Assembly: GCF_000710775.1 (NCBI RefSeq)
Contig: NZ_JOJP01000001.1
Location: 1,813,825-1,877,824, forward strand
DNA length: 64,000 bases
Direction of reading: 5' to 3'
Source: Endozoicomonas elysicola
GTDB lineage: Bacteria; Pseudomonadota; Gammaproteobacteria; Pseudomonadales; Endozoicomonadaceae
Shown: in pieces, positions 50,377 through 59,752 of the stretch
Position numbering within the stretch: the stretch's first letter is position 1
Layout of the letters: each line of letters begins with the position of its first letter
The notes under the pieces: model-generated
The model's input: the letters and a program-made list of their open reading frames with translations, nothing else
Database searches by the model: none
What the model was told of the DNA's origin: nothing
Made by a program: the position numbers and the translations under genes

Positions 50377-51960
50377 TCAATGGCGGAAATGACGAACGCC
50401 GGTAAACACCATGGCTATGCCGGCCTGGTTGGCGGCGTCAATCACTTCCTGGTCACGCATGGAGCCGCCGGGTTGAATCACTGCGGTGATCCCAGCGCTG
50501 GCTGCTGCATCGATGCCATCACGGAATGGGAAGAAGGCATCGGATGCCATTACAGAACCACGAACTTCCAGCCCTTCATCGGCGGCTTTAATGCCTGCGA
50601 TACGAGCGCTGTAGACGCGGCTCATCTGGCCAGCACCAATACCGATGGTCTGGGCATTTTTGGCGTAAACAATGGCATTGGACTTCACAAACTTACCAAC
50701 CTTCCAGGCAAACTGCAGGTCTGCCATTTCCTGTTCGGTGGGGGCTCGGTCAGTCACCACTTTCAGCTCAGAAGGGTCCACAATACGGATATCCGAATCC
50801 TGAACCAGCAGGCCGCCATTCACTCGTTTGAAGTCCAGAAAGGGTGTCTGAACTGAAGGCAGTTGTCCGGCACTCAGTACACGAATGTTCTGCTTATCCT
50901 GAAGAACGGTAGCCGCTTCAGCGTCCACTTCGGGCGCAATAATCACCTCAACAAACTGGCGCTCAATAATGGAGCGTGCAGTCGCAGTATCCAGCTTGCG
51001 GTTAAAGGCAATAATGCCACCGAAAGCAGAAGTGGGGTCGGTTTCGTAAGCGCGGTTGTAAGCTTCAAGAATGTCAGTGCCAGTTGCAACGCCACAGGGG
51101 TTGGCATGCTTAACGATCACACAGGCGGGCAAATCAAATGCTTTAACGCATTCCAGTGCAGCATCGGTGTCGGCAATATTGTTGTAAGACAGTGCTTTGC
51201 CCTGAAGCTGCTTCGCGCTGGAAACAGAGCCTTCAGGCGGGTTTTTCTCAGTGTAGAAAGCGGCTTTCTGGTGAGGGTTCTCACCGTAGCGCATATCTTC
51301 CACTTTAATAAACTGGGTGTTGAAGGTGCGGGGGAAGGCTTCCGGCTCATCGTCATCGCTGTTGATCACCGTGCCCAGGTAGTTGGCAATGGCGCCATCG
51401 TAATGGGCTGTATGTTCAAACGCCTTAACCGCCAGGTCAAAACGGGTGGTCAGATCAATAAGGCCATCATTTTCCGCCATGCTGTCCAGTACGTGCTGGT
51501 AGTCACTGGCATTCACCACAATGGTGGTGTCGCGGTAGTTTTTGGCTGCGGCTCTGACCATGGTAGGACCGCCAATATCAATGTTCTCAATAGCGGTGGC
51601 CAGGTCGCAGTCAGGGCGGGCAATGGCTTGCTCGAAGGGGTAGAGGTTGACGACGACCAGATCGATGGGCTTAATGCCGTGCTCTTCCATGACTGGCTCA
51701 TCCTGACCGCTGCGGCCAAGAATACCTCCGTGAACCTTGGGGTGGAGGGTTTTTACGCGGCCATCCATCATTTCAGGGAAGCCGGTATAGTCAGAAATCT
51801 CAATGGCAGGAATATCATTCTCTACCAGCAGTGCGTAAGTCCCTCCGGTGGATAAAATCTCAACCGAATGCTGGTGGAGGGTCCGGGCGAACTCGACAAT
51901 CCCTGTTTTGTCGGAAACGCTAATCAGAGCCCGGCGAATTGGGCGTGTCGTGACTGCCAT
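50377..51960 (-). CDS. purH: Bifunctional AICAR formyltransferase / IMP cyclohydrolase
   Basis: Catalyses the last two steps of IMP synthesis. The 527 residues have the N-terminal cyclohydrolase domain ([33 protein letters not shown]) and the C-terminal formyltransferase domain ([42 protein letters not shown] at the end). A normal-length, intact gene. Confidence 0.98.
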   Translation of the reverse strand: MAVTTRPIRRALISVSDKTGIVEFARTLHQHSVEILSTGGTYALLVENDIPAIEISDYTGFPEMMDGRVKTLHPKVHGGILGRSGQDEPVMEEHGIKPIDLVVVNLYPFEQAIARPDCDLATAIENIDIGGPTMVRAAAKNYRDTTIVVNASDYQHVLDSMAENDGLIDLTTRFDLAVKAFEHTAHYDGAIANYLGTVINSDDDEPEAFPRTFNTQFIKVEDMRYGENPHQKAAFYTEKNPPEGSVSSAKQLQGKALSYNNIADTDAALECVKAFDLPACVIVKHANPCGVATGTDILEAYNRAYETDPTSAFGGIIAFNRKLDTATARSIIERQFVEVIIAPEVDAEAATVLQDKQNIRVLSAGQLPSVQTPFLDFKRVNGGLLVQDSDIRIVDPSELKVVTDRAPTEQEMADLQFAWKVGKFVKSNAIVYAKNAQTIGIGAGQMSRVYSARIAGIKAADEGLEVRGSVMASDAFFPFRDGIDAAASAGITAVIQPGGSMRDQEVIDAANQAGIAMVFTGVRHFRH

Positions 51961-52119
51961 CGTTTCTCACTCACAGTTTGTTGGAATAAAAATTCCGGCA
52001 GATTTTAGCTGGAAACGCCGGCTATTGGCAGGGGGGAGGGGAATAAAGGTGAAATCAGTAGTGTCCGGTGTTCCAGAAACTACTGATTACTGAGGTGAAA
52101 ATGGTGATGAATGAATCAA

Positions 52120-52434
52120 TTAAAGCAGGCCGTATTGCTTCAGCTTTTTGCGCAGTGTCCCCCGGTTAAGCCCCAGTAAAGTGGCTGCGCGGGTCTGGTT
52201 GCCCTTAACGTAGGCCAGTACAGTTTCCAGCAGAGGCGCTTCTACTTCAGATAAAACCATCTGATAGACATCGGTGACGTCCTGCCCATCCAGGTGGGCA
52301 AAGTAGTTATTCATGGACTTTTCCACACTGTCGCGCAGAGTCTGGGACTCTGGTATTTTCGACGCTGTGGCAAGGCTTCCCCCATGGCCATTTACTGGAC
52401 GACCTTCTTCTATGATTACTTGTGTTGCCGTCAT
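52120..52434 (-). CDS. fis: DNA-binding protein Fis
   Basis: Nucleoid-associated factor of 104 residues that bends DNA and controls ribosomal, tRNA and many other promoters. The C-terminal helix-turn-helix is [20 protein letters not shown], preceded by the dimerisation helices ([18 protein letters not shown]). Its ATG overlaps the dusB stop (ATGA), the classical dusB-fis operon of gammaproteobacteria. Confidence 0.97.
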   Translation of the reverse strand: MTATQVIIEEGRPVNGHGGSLATASKIPESQTLRDSVEKSMNNYFAHLDGQDVTDVYQMVLSEVEAPLLETVLAYVKGNQTRAATLLGLNRGTLRKKLKQYGLL

Positions 52435-53438
52435 GCCGCTATGTCCTCTCCGTTACCTTTAACAAAAGTCGACTCTGAAAAACGTTGAAAATACTCCTGA
52501 ATGCAGGTGTGCTGTTCCTGTGAAGACTCCAGCTTATTAAAATGCCGGCGAAACTCCAGGCCAGATGGCTGATCCTGCATATACCAGCTCACATGCTTCC
52601 TGGCGATCCTTACACCCTGAAGCTCACCATAAAACTGGTGCAGCGCTTCCAGGTGCCCCTTAAGGATCTCGTGAATTTCGTTCTGATCCGGTGCGGCCAG
52701 ATACTCGCCGTGTTTCAGGAAGTGATTAATCTCCCGGAAAATCCAGGGGCGACCCTGGGCAGCGCGACCGATCATTAAAGCGCTGGCGCCGGTAGCGTCC
52801 AGAACCTGCCGTGCTTTGTCCGGTGAAGTAATGTCACCGTTAGCAATCACCGGAATGCTCACCGCCTTAACGATGCGGGCGATGGTTTCGTACTCTGCTT
52901 CACCCTTATACATGCAGGCCCGGGTGCGGCCATGAACCGCCAGTGCTGTAATGCCGCACTGTTCGGCCAGCTTTGCCACCTCGACACCGTTGCGATTGTC
53001 CGGATCCCACCCTGTGCGAATCTTCAGGGTCACCGGAATATCCACCGCTGCTGTGACAGCCTTGAGAATGGATTCCACCAGTTCAATATCTTTCAACAGA
53101 GCCGAGCCAGCCGCTTTGTTGCAGACCTTTTTGGCCGGGCAACCCATATTGATATCAATAATCTGGGCGCCAAACTCCTGATTCAGTCGGGCGGCTTCAG
53201 CCATCTGCTCTGGATCACCTCCGGCAATCTGCACCGAGCGAGGCTCAGACTCACAGCTGTGATCCATGCGCAGTCTGGACTTTCGTGTATTCCAGAGCTT
53301 CGGATTACTGGTCACCATCTCCGAAACCGCCATGCCTGCACCCATTTTCAGACAAAGCTTGCGAAACGGACTGTCAGTAACCCCCGCCATGGGTGCCAGT
53401 ACCACTGGATTCACAATTGGATAAGGACCAATTTTCAA
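52431..53438 (-). CDS. dusB: tRNA-dihydrouridine synthase B
   Basis: FMN-dependent enzyme that reduces uridine (U17 in E. coli) in the tRNA D-loop. From TTG 53438 the protein has 335 residues and starts [20 protein letters not shown], matching the family N-terminus. The catalytic Cys lies in NMGCPAKKV, with the KIRTGW, AVHGRTR and ANGDI segments following. The same frame stays open to TTG 53558, which would add 40 residues containing VSEHL/VSEDL repeats; there is no ATG in that stretch. I prefer the shorter form because of the family length and because a leader ORF ends exactly over TTG 53438. Cotranscribed with fis. Confidence 0.93.
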   Translation of the reverse strand: MKIGPYPIVNPVVLAPMAGVTDSPFRKLCLKMGAGMAVSEMVTSNPKLWNTRKSRLRMDHSCESEPRSVQIAGGDPEQMAEAARLNQEFGAQIIDINMGCPAKKVCNKAAGSALLKDIELVESILKAVTAAVDIPVTLKIRTGWDPDNRNGVEVAKLAEQCGITALAVHGRTRACMYKGEAEYETIARIVKAVSIPVIANGDITSPDKARQVLDATGASALMIGRAAQGRPWIFREINHFLKHGEYLAAPDQNEIHEILKGHLEALHQFYGELQGVRIARKHVSWYMQDQPSGLEFRRHFNKLESSQEQHTCIQEYFQRFSESTFVKGNGEDIAA

Positions 53439-53569
53439 CGATGCCGCTGGTTGCTCTGACGACAGGTCTTCTGAAACCAAGTCTTCTGAAACCAAGTGTT
53501 CTGAAACAACGTGCTCTGACAAAAAAGAAAGCCTCGATCTGATGGATGATGAAACCAACGAATCATCAT
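53435..53569 (-). CDS. Candidate 44-codon leader ORF overlapping the dusB start
   Basis: ATG 53569 with a GAGAG just upstream opens a 44-codon frame, in a different phase from dusB, whose TGA overlaps the proposed dusB TTG start (TTGA). It is rich in Trp, Phe, Gln and Arg (IRWFHH, then WFQKT repeats). The arrangement suggests translational coupling or a leader peptide for dusB-fis. The alternative is that the region codes for a dusB N-terminal extension. Confidence 0.4.
   Translation of the reverse strand: MMIRWFHHPSDRGFLFCQSTLFQNTWFQKTWFQKTCRQSNQRHR
53466..53514. repeat. 15-bp tandem repeats upstream of dusB
   Basis: On the plus strand, units of the type TCTTCTGAAACCAAG occur three times with increasing divergence. 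They give VSEDL-type repeats in the dusB frame or WFQKT repeats in the leader frame. Confidence 0.75.
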
Positions 53570-53828
53570 ACTCTCTACATATTTCACGATAAAGTGAAAT
53601 TGATCAATATTTGTTCAGTTTAAAGTGATGATTTTGCGTATACAAAAACCATAACCCGCTGAGCTTCAGGCCTTCTGGCGCAGCTCAATAATAGAACCAT
53701 TGGGTTGCTCATTTTTTGATATAAGTCAGCAAGAAACCGGTTCAATGCAGGCATAAGTACTGAAAATGTGCATTTTGTTGATACATTGCATGAAAAACGG
53801 GCGATTTTTTAAAACACAGAGATCAGGC

Positions 53829-54016
53829 TTTGAACCACGAAGATCACAAAGTTTTTACTTTTTATAATTTTGTATGCCTGTGCATCCGGGTTGGGTCCAG
53901 CACACTTTAGCTGCATACAGCTTTCTCCGACTTTCTCCAGAGAGTCAACGGAAACTGTGGGAATAAAAAGGGATCTTATAAACCCTTTGTGCACTTTGTG
54001 ACCTTCGTGGTTCAAA
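53829..54016. repeat. CACAAAG-family inverted repeat, copy 3 (split)
   Basis: Arms TTGAACCACGAAGATCACAA and TTGTGACCTTCGTGGTTCAA are nearly perfect complements but are separated by about 140 bp of unrelated sequence. The centre may be an insertion or an older cargo. Confidence 0.8.
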
Positions 54017-54048
54017 AAATGCTTTTCATCGTTCAAAAAAGAGAGATA

Positions 54049-54078
54049 AAAAAACACCCGAACATATCGGGTGTTTTT
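54049..54078 (-). terminator. Terminator of the proline-rich protein gene
   Basis: AAACACCCGA pairs with TCGGGTGTTT; on the minus strand a run of T follows, 5 bp after the stop codon. Confidence 0.88.
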
Positions 54079-54082
54079 AAAC

Positions 54083-54646
54083 TCAGTTTGGACTGGTAGA
54101 AGGCGGCTTGTCGTTAGAACCACCGTTAGAAGGAGGTGGTGGTGGAGGCGGTGGCGTCGTTGCAGCTGGTGGCTGAGCGGGGGCGGTAGTTTCAGTCTGT
54201 TCCGCTTCAGTCTCAGTTTCGGGCTCACCCTGAGTGTTGGTGGTATCACCACCTTTAACAACCTGCTGCTGTTCAGCAGAGTCAGCGGCCTGTTGAACGG
54301 CAGCCTGTGCGGCAGGGTTGTCGGCCAGCTGAGCAGTGGCTGTTTTGGTAATGCTTGCCTTTTGGGAAGGTACGGCACTCACTGCAGCATAAACGATTTG
54401 TGCCGCCTGTTCAGGGTAGGCATTAACTGCAGCGCTGATCAGGGCGTTTAACAGCTGTGGGCTTTTTTCAAGCTGGCCAGCCGCGTCAGCGATCAGGGAT
54501 TCAATGGAAACTCCCTGAGTTTGCACCGCCTTTGCCAGGGCATCGGCAGCAGGCATTTGAGTGAGGTCAGTGGCCAGATCCGCCCGGGCAACCCCTGTCA
54601 TTGCTGACAGCGCCAGTACGGTGGCTGCAACAAATTGTTTTTTCAT
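54083..54646 (-). CDS. Secreted alanine-rich protein with polyproline tail
   Basis: 187 residues with a Sec signal peptide (FVAATVLALSAMTGVARA). A helical Ala/Gln-rich domain of about 100 residues follows (ALISAAVNAYPEQAAQIVYAA looks like a short repeated helix). The acidic Thr/Glu linker leads to eight consecutive prolines and a Ser/Asn/Gly end. No enzyme motif. It is divergent from the outer-membrane barrel gene and next to polysaccharide genes, so a role in the envelope or matrix is possible but unproven. Confidence 0.75.
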   Translation of the reverse strand: MKKQFVAATVLALSAMTGVARADLATDLTQMPAADALAKAVQTQGVSIESLIADAAGQLEKSPQLLNALISAAVNAYPEQAAQIVYAAVSAVPSQKASITKTATAQLADNPAAQAAVQQAADSAEQQQVVKGGDTTNTQGEPETETEAEQTETTAPAQPPAATTPPPPPPPPSNGGSNDKPPSTSPN

Positions 54647-55091
54647 GAATATCCTTTCGATTTAAATCGAGTCAGGAGCAGGCCATACCGCGGGGAACTC
54701 TATAACCATGATAATGCATAATTCATGGACACCTTATCACTCATTCGCTGTCAGCTGGGAACAGGTTGTTCATCAGGAGTGTGGCACGAGTGAGAATAAA
54801 GCAGCTTATGAAATATCCGGATTAAAACAGTATTGCCCTGACCAGTATTGCCCTGAATAGGAAACTGGTTTGCCGTATTTTCCGAAGTAAGTAAAAACGT
54901 ACAATAACCAACTGGAAATTATATTGACATGATCTTTATAATACAATCCGTGTCGTATGGTTGGCTGGTTTCGTTCTAAGCCCTGATACTGTGAAAAGTA
55001 CTGTCTGGCCGTTAGTGCCACGCTGTACGACCTGACTTTATTTTACAAATGCCACTATCGGCGGTCGTTAAAAGACAACAGGGTAATATTG
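54647..55091. other. Divergent region before the polysaccharide locus
   Basis: A 445-bp non-coding region containing two copies of CAGTATTGCCCTGA 15 bp apart (54828-54856) and an AT-rich segment with TTGACA (54924) and TATAAT (54937) boxes too close together to form one standard promoter. Likely holds promoters for both flanking genes. Confidence 0.5.
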
Positions 55092-56318
55092 ATGAAAGGG
55101 CTGAATGTTAACCAGCTGGCAGTAGCCATTGCTTTAGCGGGTTATAGTCTGAGTGCTGTAGCAGCGGTAGAAGATGCCGGTCATATCAATCTCGGGCCGG
55201 TGGAAATGACCCCGATGGCAACACTGGGGATTGGGTATGATGATAACGTCTACCGTGAAGGTGAAGGCGAGCTGGCTGACAAAGGTTCTGCCGTGTATAA
55301 GCTGGACGCTTCCGCTGCCTTTCGCGCGCAAAAAGGTCTGAGTACCTACGAAGCCACACTGGCTGCAAAGAACACCTCTTTCAGCAGCGAATCCGACGCA
55401 AACTACATTGATTACGGTGTAACCGGTAAGATCCACGAAGACATCAACAGCCGCAACCGTCTGGATGTGGACTTTGATTTTGGTCGCTACCACGATGCCG
55501 GTTCTACAGTTAATGGCGCAATCGATAAAGAAGCGCCAGAGTATACCCGCACCAAAGGTGGTCTTAAGTACGGCTTCGGCTCCATGGAGGCGATGTTCCG
55601 GGTTGATCTGTTTGGTAACTACAACAAGCAGAAATACCAGGACACCAATGGTACTCCTGAAGGTAACAACCGTAAGAACTCTGAGTACGGCGCAACGGCG
55701 TATTACCGTTTTATGCCAAAGACCGATGCCCTGGTTGAAATCAAGCAGCGTGACCTGGATTACACCGATGCCGGTAAAGACGGCTACGACGTCACCAGTT
55801 ACCTGGTTGGTCTGAACTGGGAGGCGACTGGCAAGACCTCGGGTTATGCGAAGGTGGGTCGTCGTGAGCGTGACAGCAAAATCGCCAATGTTGATTCAAA
55901 TAGCTCCACTGGCTGGGAAGTGGGCGTCAGCTACATGCCGGTTGACCACTCTGTATTCCAGTTGAGTACCAGCAAAGACTACGGCTTTGACTCTGAAGAC
56001 CCAAATGCAGTCAACCCGCTGTTTACTGATGGTTCTACCTACTCCCTGAACTGGAATCACAAGTGGACGGCTAAAATTGCCACCAATGCTAACTACCGCT
56101 TCACCAAAGAAGATATTGAGAACGCTTCTGGTGTCGTACAGAAAGACCGGACCATCAACGGCTTTGGTCTGTCGGTTGACTGGAATGTGATGCGTAACGC
56201 CACTGTCTCTCTTGCCTATGACTACACTGACCGTGATGAAAGTAACAAGGTGGTTAATGGTGGCGCAGACAGCTACAAGCGTGGCGCTTACCTGCTGACA
56301 GGAACCATCGCGCTCTAA
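55092..56318 (+). CDS. Outer-membrane beta-barrel protein (BBP2-like)
   Basis: 408 residues with a signal peptide (QLAVAIALAGYSLSAVAA) and alternating amphipathic strands ending in a typical outer-membrane terminal strand (GAYLLTGTIAL). It starts after processing with a plug-like GPVEMTPMATLGIGYDDNVY motif characteristic of the beta-barrel porin family found in exopolysaccharide loci. It may help polymer export or anchoring. First gene of the polysaccharide cluster. Confidence 0.8.
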   Translation: MKGLNVNQLAVAIALAGYSLSAVAAVEDAGHINLGPVEMTPMATLGIGYDDNVYREGEGELADKGSAVYKLDASAAFRAQKGLSTYEATLAAKNTSFSSESDANYIDYGVTGKIHEDINSRNRLDVDFDFGRYHDAGSTVNGAIDKEAPEYTRTKGGLKYGFGSMEAMFRVDLFGNYNKQKYQDTNGTPEGNNRKNSEYGATAYYRFMPKTDALVEIKQRDLDYTDAGKDGYDVTSYLVGLNWEATGKTSGYAKVGRRERDSKIANVDSNSSTGWEVGVSYMPVDHSVFQLSTSKDYGFDSEDPNAVNPLFTDGSTYSLNWNHKWTAKIATNANYRFTKEDIENASGVVQKDRTINGFGLSVDWNVMRNATVSLAYDYTDRDESNKVVNGGADSYKRGAYLLTGTIAL

Positions 56319-56367
56319 ACACAGCACTTCTCTCCAATAAAATAGAGAGGACAGGTGTTTGTATCAC

Positions 56368-56401
56368 AGACAGGCTGGTGTAAAATCCCGCCTGTTTTTT
56401 C
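56368..56401 (+). terminator. Terminator after the barrel gene
   Basis: ACAGGC pairs with GCCTGT, with a loop of about 13 bases and six T. A weak stem but good tail. Confidence 0.5.
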
Positions 56402-56416
56402 ATGCCCTCCTATCTA

Positions 56417-56546
56417 TATACCCAAAGGATTTGGAGTTGCTACGCGGCGGCAAAGGAGTGAAGCCCCGTGAGCCTACAATCAGTAGGTGATCGGGGTGAG
56501 CAAATGCAGCCAACAAAGTAGCAGCTTCAAAGGCGACAGGTATGGG
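56417..56546. repeat. 130-bp MITE-like inverted repeat
   Basis: Ends TATACCCAAAGGATTTGGAG and the inverted CTTCAAAGGCGACAGGTATGG enclose GTTGCTAC/GTAGCAGC and a central hairpin CCCCGTGAGCCTAC / GTAGGTGATCGGGG. It resembles intergenic repeats I recall from Vibrio, Shewanella and Xenorhabdus-type genomes. No transposase. It occupies most of the 303-bp gap between the barrel and exporter genes. Confidence 0.75.
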
Positions 56547-56621
56547 TTTCCGTTAATTTGCCGGTAGTCATGATTTCCGGGCAGCGAGCAGTTCCTTCCA
56601 GAGTTTTCAATCGGGTCATTA

Positions 56622-57191
56622 ATGATGAAATCCATTCATCCATCAACATTCATACGATTATTGACGTTTATATCCCTCCTCGTGGTATTGACTCAGGGCG
56701 TTGCTGCACATGCGGCTGAAAGCATGAGCCTCTCACGTTACGAGTTGGGTGCTGGTGATAAAATCAGTATTTCGGTCTTTGGTGAAAAGGATATGGAAAA
56801 AGAGCTGATCCTCACCGATGCTGGCACTATTTCTTATCCGTTCCTCGGCGAGTTTAAAGCAAAAGGCTTAACCGTAGGCCAGTTGGAAGCACTCATTACC
56901 AGAAAGCTGAAGGCCGGTTACTTTATTGACCCGCGCGTGAGTGTCTCAATCAAAGAGTACCGTAAATTCTTTGTGAGTGGTGAAGTGAAGTCTCCCGGTG
57001 GCTTCTCATTTGAACCGGGCCTGACCCTGGAAAAGGCCGTGGCCCTGGCGGGTGGGTTTACTCAACGTGCCTCCAAAAAAGGCATTATGGTCACCCGGGA
57101 AGAGAATGGCCGGCCATCTGAGCGAGAGCTGTCGTTGAATGACTCCGTTCTGCCCGGTGACATCATCGTCATTAACGAAAGCTTCTTCTAG
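56622..57191 (+). CDS. Short polysaccharide export protein (Wza-like)
   Basis: 189 residues: signal peptide (LLVVLTQGVAAHA), the poly-export domain (YELGAGDKISISVFGE, YPFLGEFKAKGLT, DPRVSVSIKEY) and one SLBB-like domain (FVSGEVKSPGGFSFEPGLTLEKAVALAGG). It lacks the lipobox and the C-terminal amphipathic helix of full-length Wza, so it belongs to the short periplasmic class that may rely on a separate outer-membrane partner such as the upstream barrel. A Wzc-like partner follows. Confidence 0.9.
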   Translation: MMKSIHPSTFIRLLTFISLLVVLTQGVAAHAAESMSLSRYELGAGDKISISVFGEKDMEKELILTDAGTISYPFLGEFKAKGLTVGQLEALITRKLKAGYFIDPRVSVSIKEYRKFFVSGEVKSPGGFSFEPGLTLEKAVALAGGFTQRASKKGIMVTREENGRPSERELSLNDSVLPGDIIVINESFF

Positions 57192-57206
57192 TAGACATGC
57201 TTTTTT

Positions 57207-57301
57207 GCACCACAAAGGCACAAAGAACACAGAGGAAAAGCGTTTTTTGGTAAGAGCGTTGTCTTTGCTCTTCTTTGTGCCCTTTGTGCCTTTGTGGTGA
57301 G
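57207..57301. repeat. CACAAAG-family inverted repeat, copy 4
   Basis: Arms GCACCACAAAGGCACAAAGA and TCTTTGTGCC plus CTTTGTGCCTTTGTGGTG. It lies in the 147-bp gap between the export and tyrosine-kinase genes. Confidence 0.85.
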
Positions 57302-57338
57302 AATCTTTTACTCTTCGCTCCCTCGAATTTGAACCGCT

Positions 57339-59543
57339 ATGAACACAGAAACCAGACACGCCGGCTCAGCCCCTGCTCAGACCCGGAATCCACAGGACGA
57401 AGATATCATTGACCTTCGTCAGATCTTCCATGTGCTGAATAACCACCGCTGGGCGATTCTTGGATTTACCGCTGCGGTAACGCTGATCGCCATTCTGGTG
57501 GTCTTCTCCATGACGCCGATTTACCAGGCAACCTCCGTCCTGCAGATTGAACAGGAGCAGGCTAAGGTTGTCTCCATTGAAGAGATCTACGGCATTGAAG
57601 GTGGGAACGACAGCTACCTGAACACCCAGTTTGAAGTCTTGAAATCCCGCGGTGTGCTGGAAAAGGTGGTCAACAAACTTAATTTGTTGAACAACCCGGA
57701 GTTTAATACCCGCTTGCAGGAGGCTCCCTGGTACGCAGGCCTGCTGGACTGGCGTGACTGGCTTGGCCTTAAAGAGCCTGAGGCAGAGGTAGACCCGGCC
57801 ACGGTTATGCGAGATACGATTAATGTGCTGAGTGCACATGTCAGCATTGAGCCGGTGCGCAAAACCCAAATCGTTAAAATTCATGCCCAGTCTGAAAGCC
57901 CGCAGCTGGCTGCCAGAATTGCCAATGCCATTGCCAATGCCTACATCGAATCCTACATGGAATCGAAGCTCTCTCTGACGCTGAATGCCACTGACTGGAT
58001 GCAGGGGCGGCTGGGAGAGCTCTCAGAAAAGTTGAAAATTGCCGAACAAGAACTCCAGGACTACCGGGAAGAAGAGCAGCTGATTGACCTGGAAGGCGTG
58101 TTGACCGTTTCCAGCAATGAGCTGAAAGCGCTGACCGAATCGCTGGTACAGGTGCGTAACAAACTGGCGGTCTCTGAGAACATCTATAAGCGGATACGCT
58201 CCGGGGAGATGAAGCAGGGTGATAACCAGTCCCTGCAGGCCGTTTTGCAGCACCCGTTAATTCAGGATCTGAAACAGGACGAATCCAAGCTGGAGCGGCA
58301 GGTGCTGGACATGTCCCGCCGTTATGGCCCGAAGCACCCGAGCATGATCTCTGCCCAGTCGGAACTGGAGAGTATTCGCGAGAACCTCAATATACAGATT
58401 CGAAACATTGTGGATGGTGTGGAGCGGGACTACGAAATAGACAAGGCCAACGAAAAAAGTCTGCAGATTGCTGTGGAGAATGTGAAGAAGAAAGTTCAGG
58501 ACATTAACCGAAAGCAGTTCCGCCTGCGTGCCCTTGAGCGGGAAGTGCAGACCAACAAAGACCTGTATGATGCCTTCTTTAAACGCATTCAGGAAACCTC
58601 GGCCACCAGTGACCTGCAAACCGCCAATGCCCGTATTGTGGACCAGGCGTTTACACCTCAGGTTCCGGTGAAGCCCAAGAAGAAACTGATTGTTGGTATC
58701 GCAGCGTTACTTGGGCTCATGGTCTCCTGCGGTATCGCCTTCCTGCTGGAGATGCTTAACAACACCATTCGTACCACCAGGGATGTGGAAGAAAAACTCA
58801 ACCTGCCGGTGTTGGGTGTACTGCCGAAACTGACCGACAAAAAACTGCTGGACCATGTCTTTAACCTGTTTAATGACAAAGGTCAGCCAGGCTTTGGTGA
58901 GGCGGTACGCACCATTCGCACCAGTGTAAACTTAACCGCCATGGATCAGCAGCACCGGTTGTTTGCCGTTACCTCCACGGTGCCTGGTGAAGGTAAATCG
59001 TCCACCGCCTCCAACCTGGCCCTGGCGCTTGGTCAGCTGGGTAAAACCTTGCTGGTGGATTGCGACCTGCGCCGCCCGGTGGTGGGTAAAAACTTCCACA
59101 TTAAAGGTGGCTCAGCCGGGCTGGCTAACCTGCTGGCCGATACCGCCGGATTGAACGATGCGGTTCATAAGCTGGAAGGGATTGATATCATCCCCTGTGG
59201 GCAGGTGCCACCCAACCCCCAGGAGTTGCTCTCTTCAGAGCGGTTCTCTGCATTGCTGAAACAACTGCGGGAACAGTACGACTATGTGGTGCTGGACTGC
59301 CCACCGGTGCAGAATGTCAGCGATGTGCTGATGGTCTCCCGCCATTGCGATGGTCTGGTCTATGTGGTGGAAGCCGGGCGCATGCAGGCTAATGCCGTAC
59401 AGGCTGCTGTGGGTCGCCTGCTGCAGGCCAGGGCGCCAGTTACCGGTGCCGTGCTGAACAAAATCGACCCTAAAGCCAAAGATACCTACGGTTATAACCA
59501 GGGGTATTACGACGCTACCGGCTATTACTCGGGTACTGCCTGA
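57339..59543 (+). CDS. Wzc-like polysaccharide co-polymerase and tyrosine kinase
   Basis: Inner-membrane BY-kinase of 734 residues that controls polymer length and export. The N-terminal membrane helix lies about 38-58, the Wzz domain and long periplasmic coiled coil follow to about 440, and the second membrane helix (KKKLIVGIAALLGLMVSCGI) comes next. The cytoplasmic kinase has Walker A (STVPGEGKSS, near 545), Walker A' (VDCDLRRP, near 572) and Walker B (VVLDCPP). The tail is a tyrosine cluster (YGYNQGYY, then YYSG), the autophosphorylation site in this class. It pairs with the short export protein upstream. Confidence 0.95.
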   Translation: MNTETRHAGSAPAQTRNPQDEDIIDLRQIFHVLNNHRWAILGFTAAVTLIAILVVFSMTPIYQATSVLQIEQEQAKVVSIEEIYGIEGGNDSYLNTQFEVLKSRGVLEKVVNKLNLLNNPEFNTRLQEAPWYAGLLDWRDWLGLKEPEAEVDPATVMRDTINVLSAHVSIEPVRKTQIVKIHAQSESPQLAARIANAIANAYIESYMESKLSLTLNATDWMQGRLGELSEKLKIAEQELQDYREEEQLIDLEGVLTVSSNELKALTESLVQVRNKLAVSENIYKRIRSGEMKQGDNQSLQAVLQHPLIQDLKQDESKLERQVLDMSRRYGPKHPSMISAQSELESIRENLNIQIRNIVDGVERDYEIDKANEKSLQIAVENVKKKVQDINRKQFRLRALEREVQTNKDLYDAFFKRIQETSATSDLQTANARIVDQAFTPQVPVKPKKKLIVGIAALLGLMVSCGIAFLLEMLNNTIRTTRDVEEKLNLPVLGVLPKLTDKKLLDHVFNLFNDKGQPGFGEAVRTIRTSVNLTAMDQQHRLFAVTSTVPGEGKSSTASNLALALGQLGKTLLVDCDLRRPVVGKNFHIKGGSAGLANLLADTAGLNDAVHKLEGIDIIPCGQVPPNPQELLSSERFSALLKQLREQYDYVVLDCPPVQNVSDVLMVSRHCDGLVYVVEAGRMQANAVQAAVGRLLQARAPVTGAVLNKIDPKAKDTYGYNQGYYDATGYYSGTA

Positions 59544-59551
59544 TTTTTTGC

Positions 59552-59632
59552 TTTGAACCACTAAGATCACAAAGCCCACAAAGGAAAAGAAAAGTCTTTC
59601 TTCGTGCTCTTTGTGATCTTTGTGGTTCAAAG
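59552..59632. repeat. CACAAAG-family inverted repeat, copy 5
   Basis: TTTGAACCACTAAGATCACA and the inverse GTGATCTTTGTGGTTCAAA, 81 bp in total, immediately after the tyrosine-kinase gene. One of the most symmetrical copies. Confidence 0.88.
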
Positions 59633-59752
59633 GCTTGTGCTTCTTTTTTGCTACAACCTCGCTCTGGGTGGAAATGCATTGGTCTCTATGCTCGCTCCTG
59701 AGCCAGAAAACCATGTACAATAAATCCATTGTCTAACCAGGGTTTAATAGCA

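Larger units (their letters stand above)
53570..54082. other. Intergenic region dusB / secreted proline-rich gene
   Basis: This 513-bp region holds the dusB-fis promoter side (AT-rich, 53570-53800), a split CACAAAG repeat (53829-54016) and the downstream gene's terminator. No gene is seen. Confidence 0.5.

Noticed and set aside
50863-51855. 330-codon plus-strand frame opposite purH
   Set aside because: Antisense shadow of purH with unlikely composition.
53809-54378. 189-codon minus-strand frame rich in Pro, Leu and His
   Set aside because: It is an alternative frame of the secreted polyproline gene extended through its terminator and a repeat; the 54083-54646 frame has the signal peptide and ribosome-proximal start.
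54913-54942. TTGACA and TATAAT boxes as a promoter for the barrel gene
   Set aside because: The two boxes are only 7 bp apart, so they do not form one sigma-70 promoter; the TATAAT may still function with another -35.
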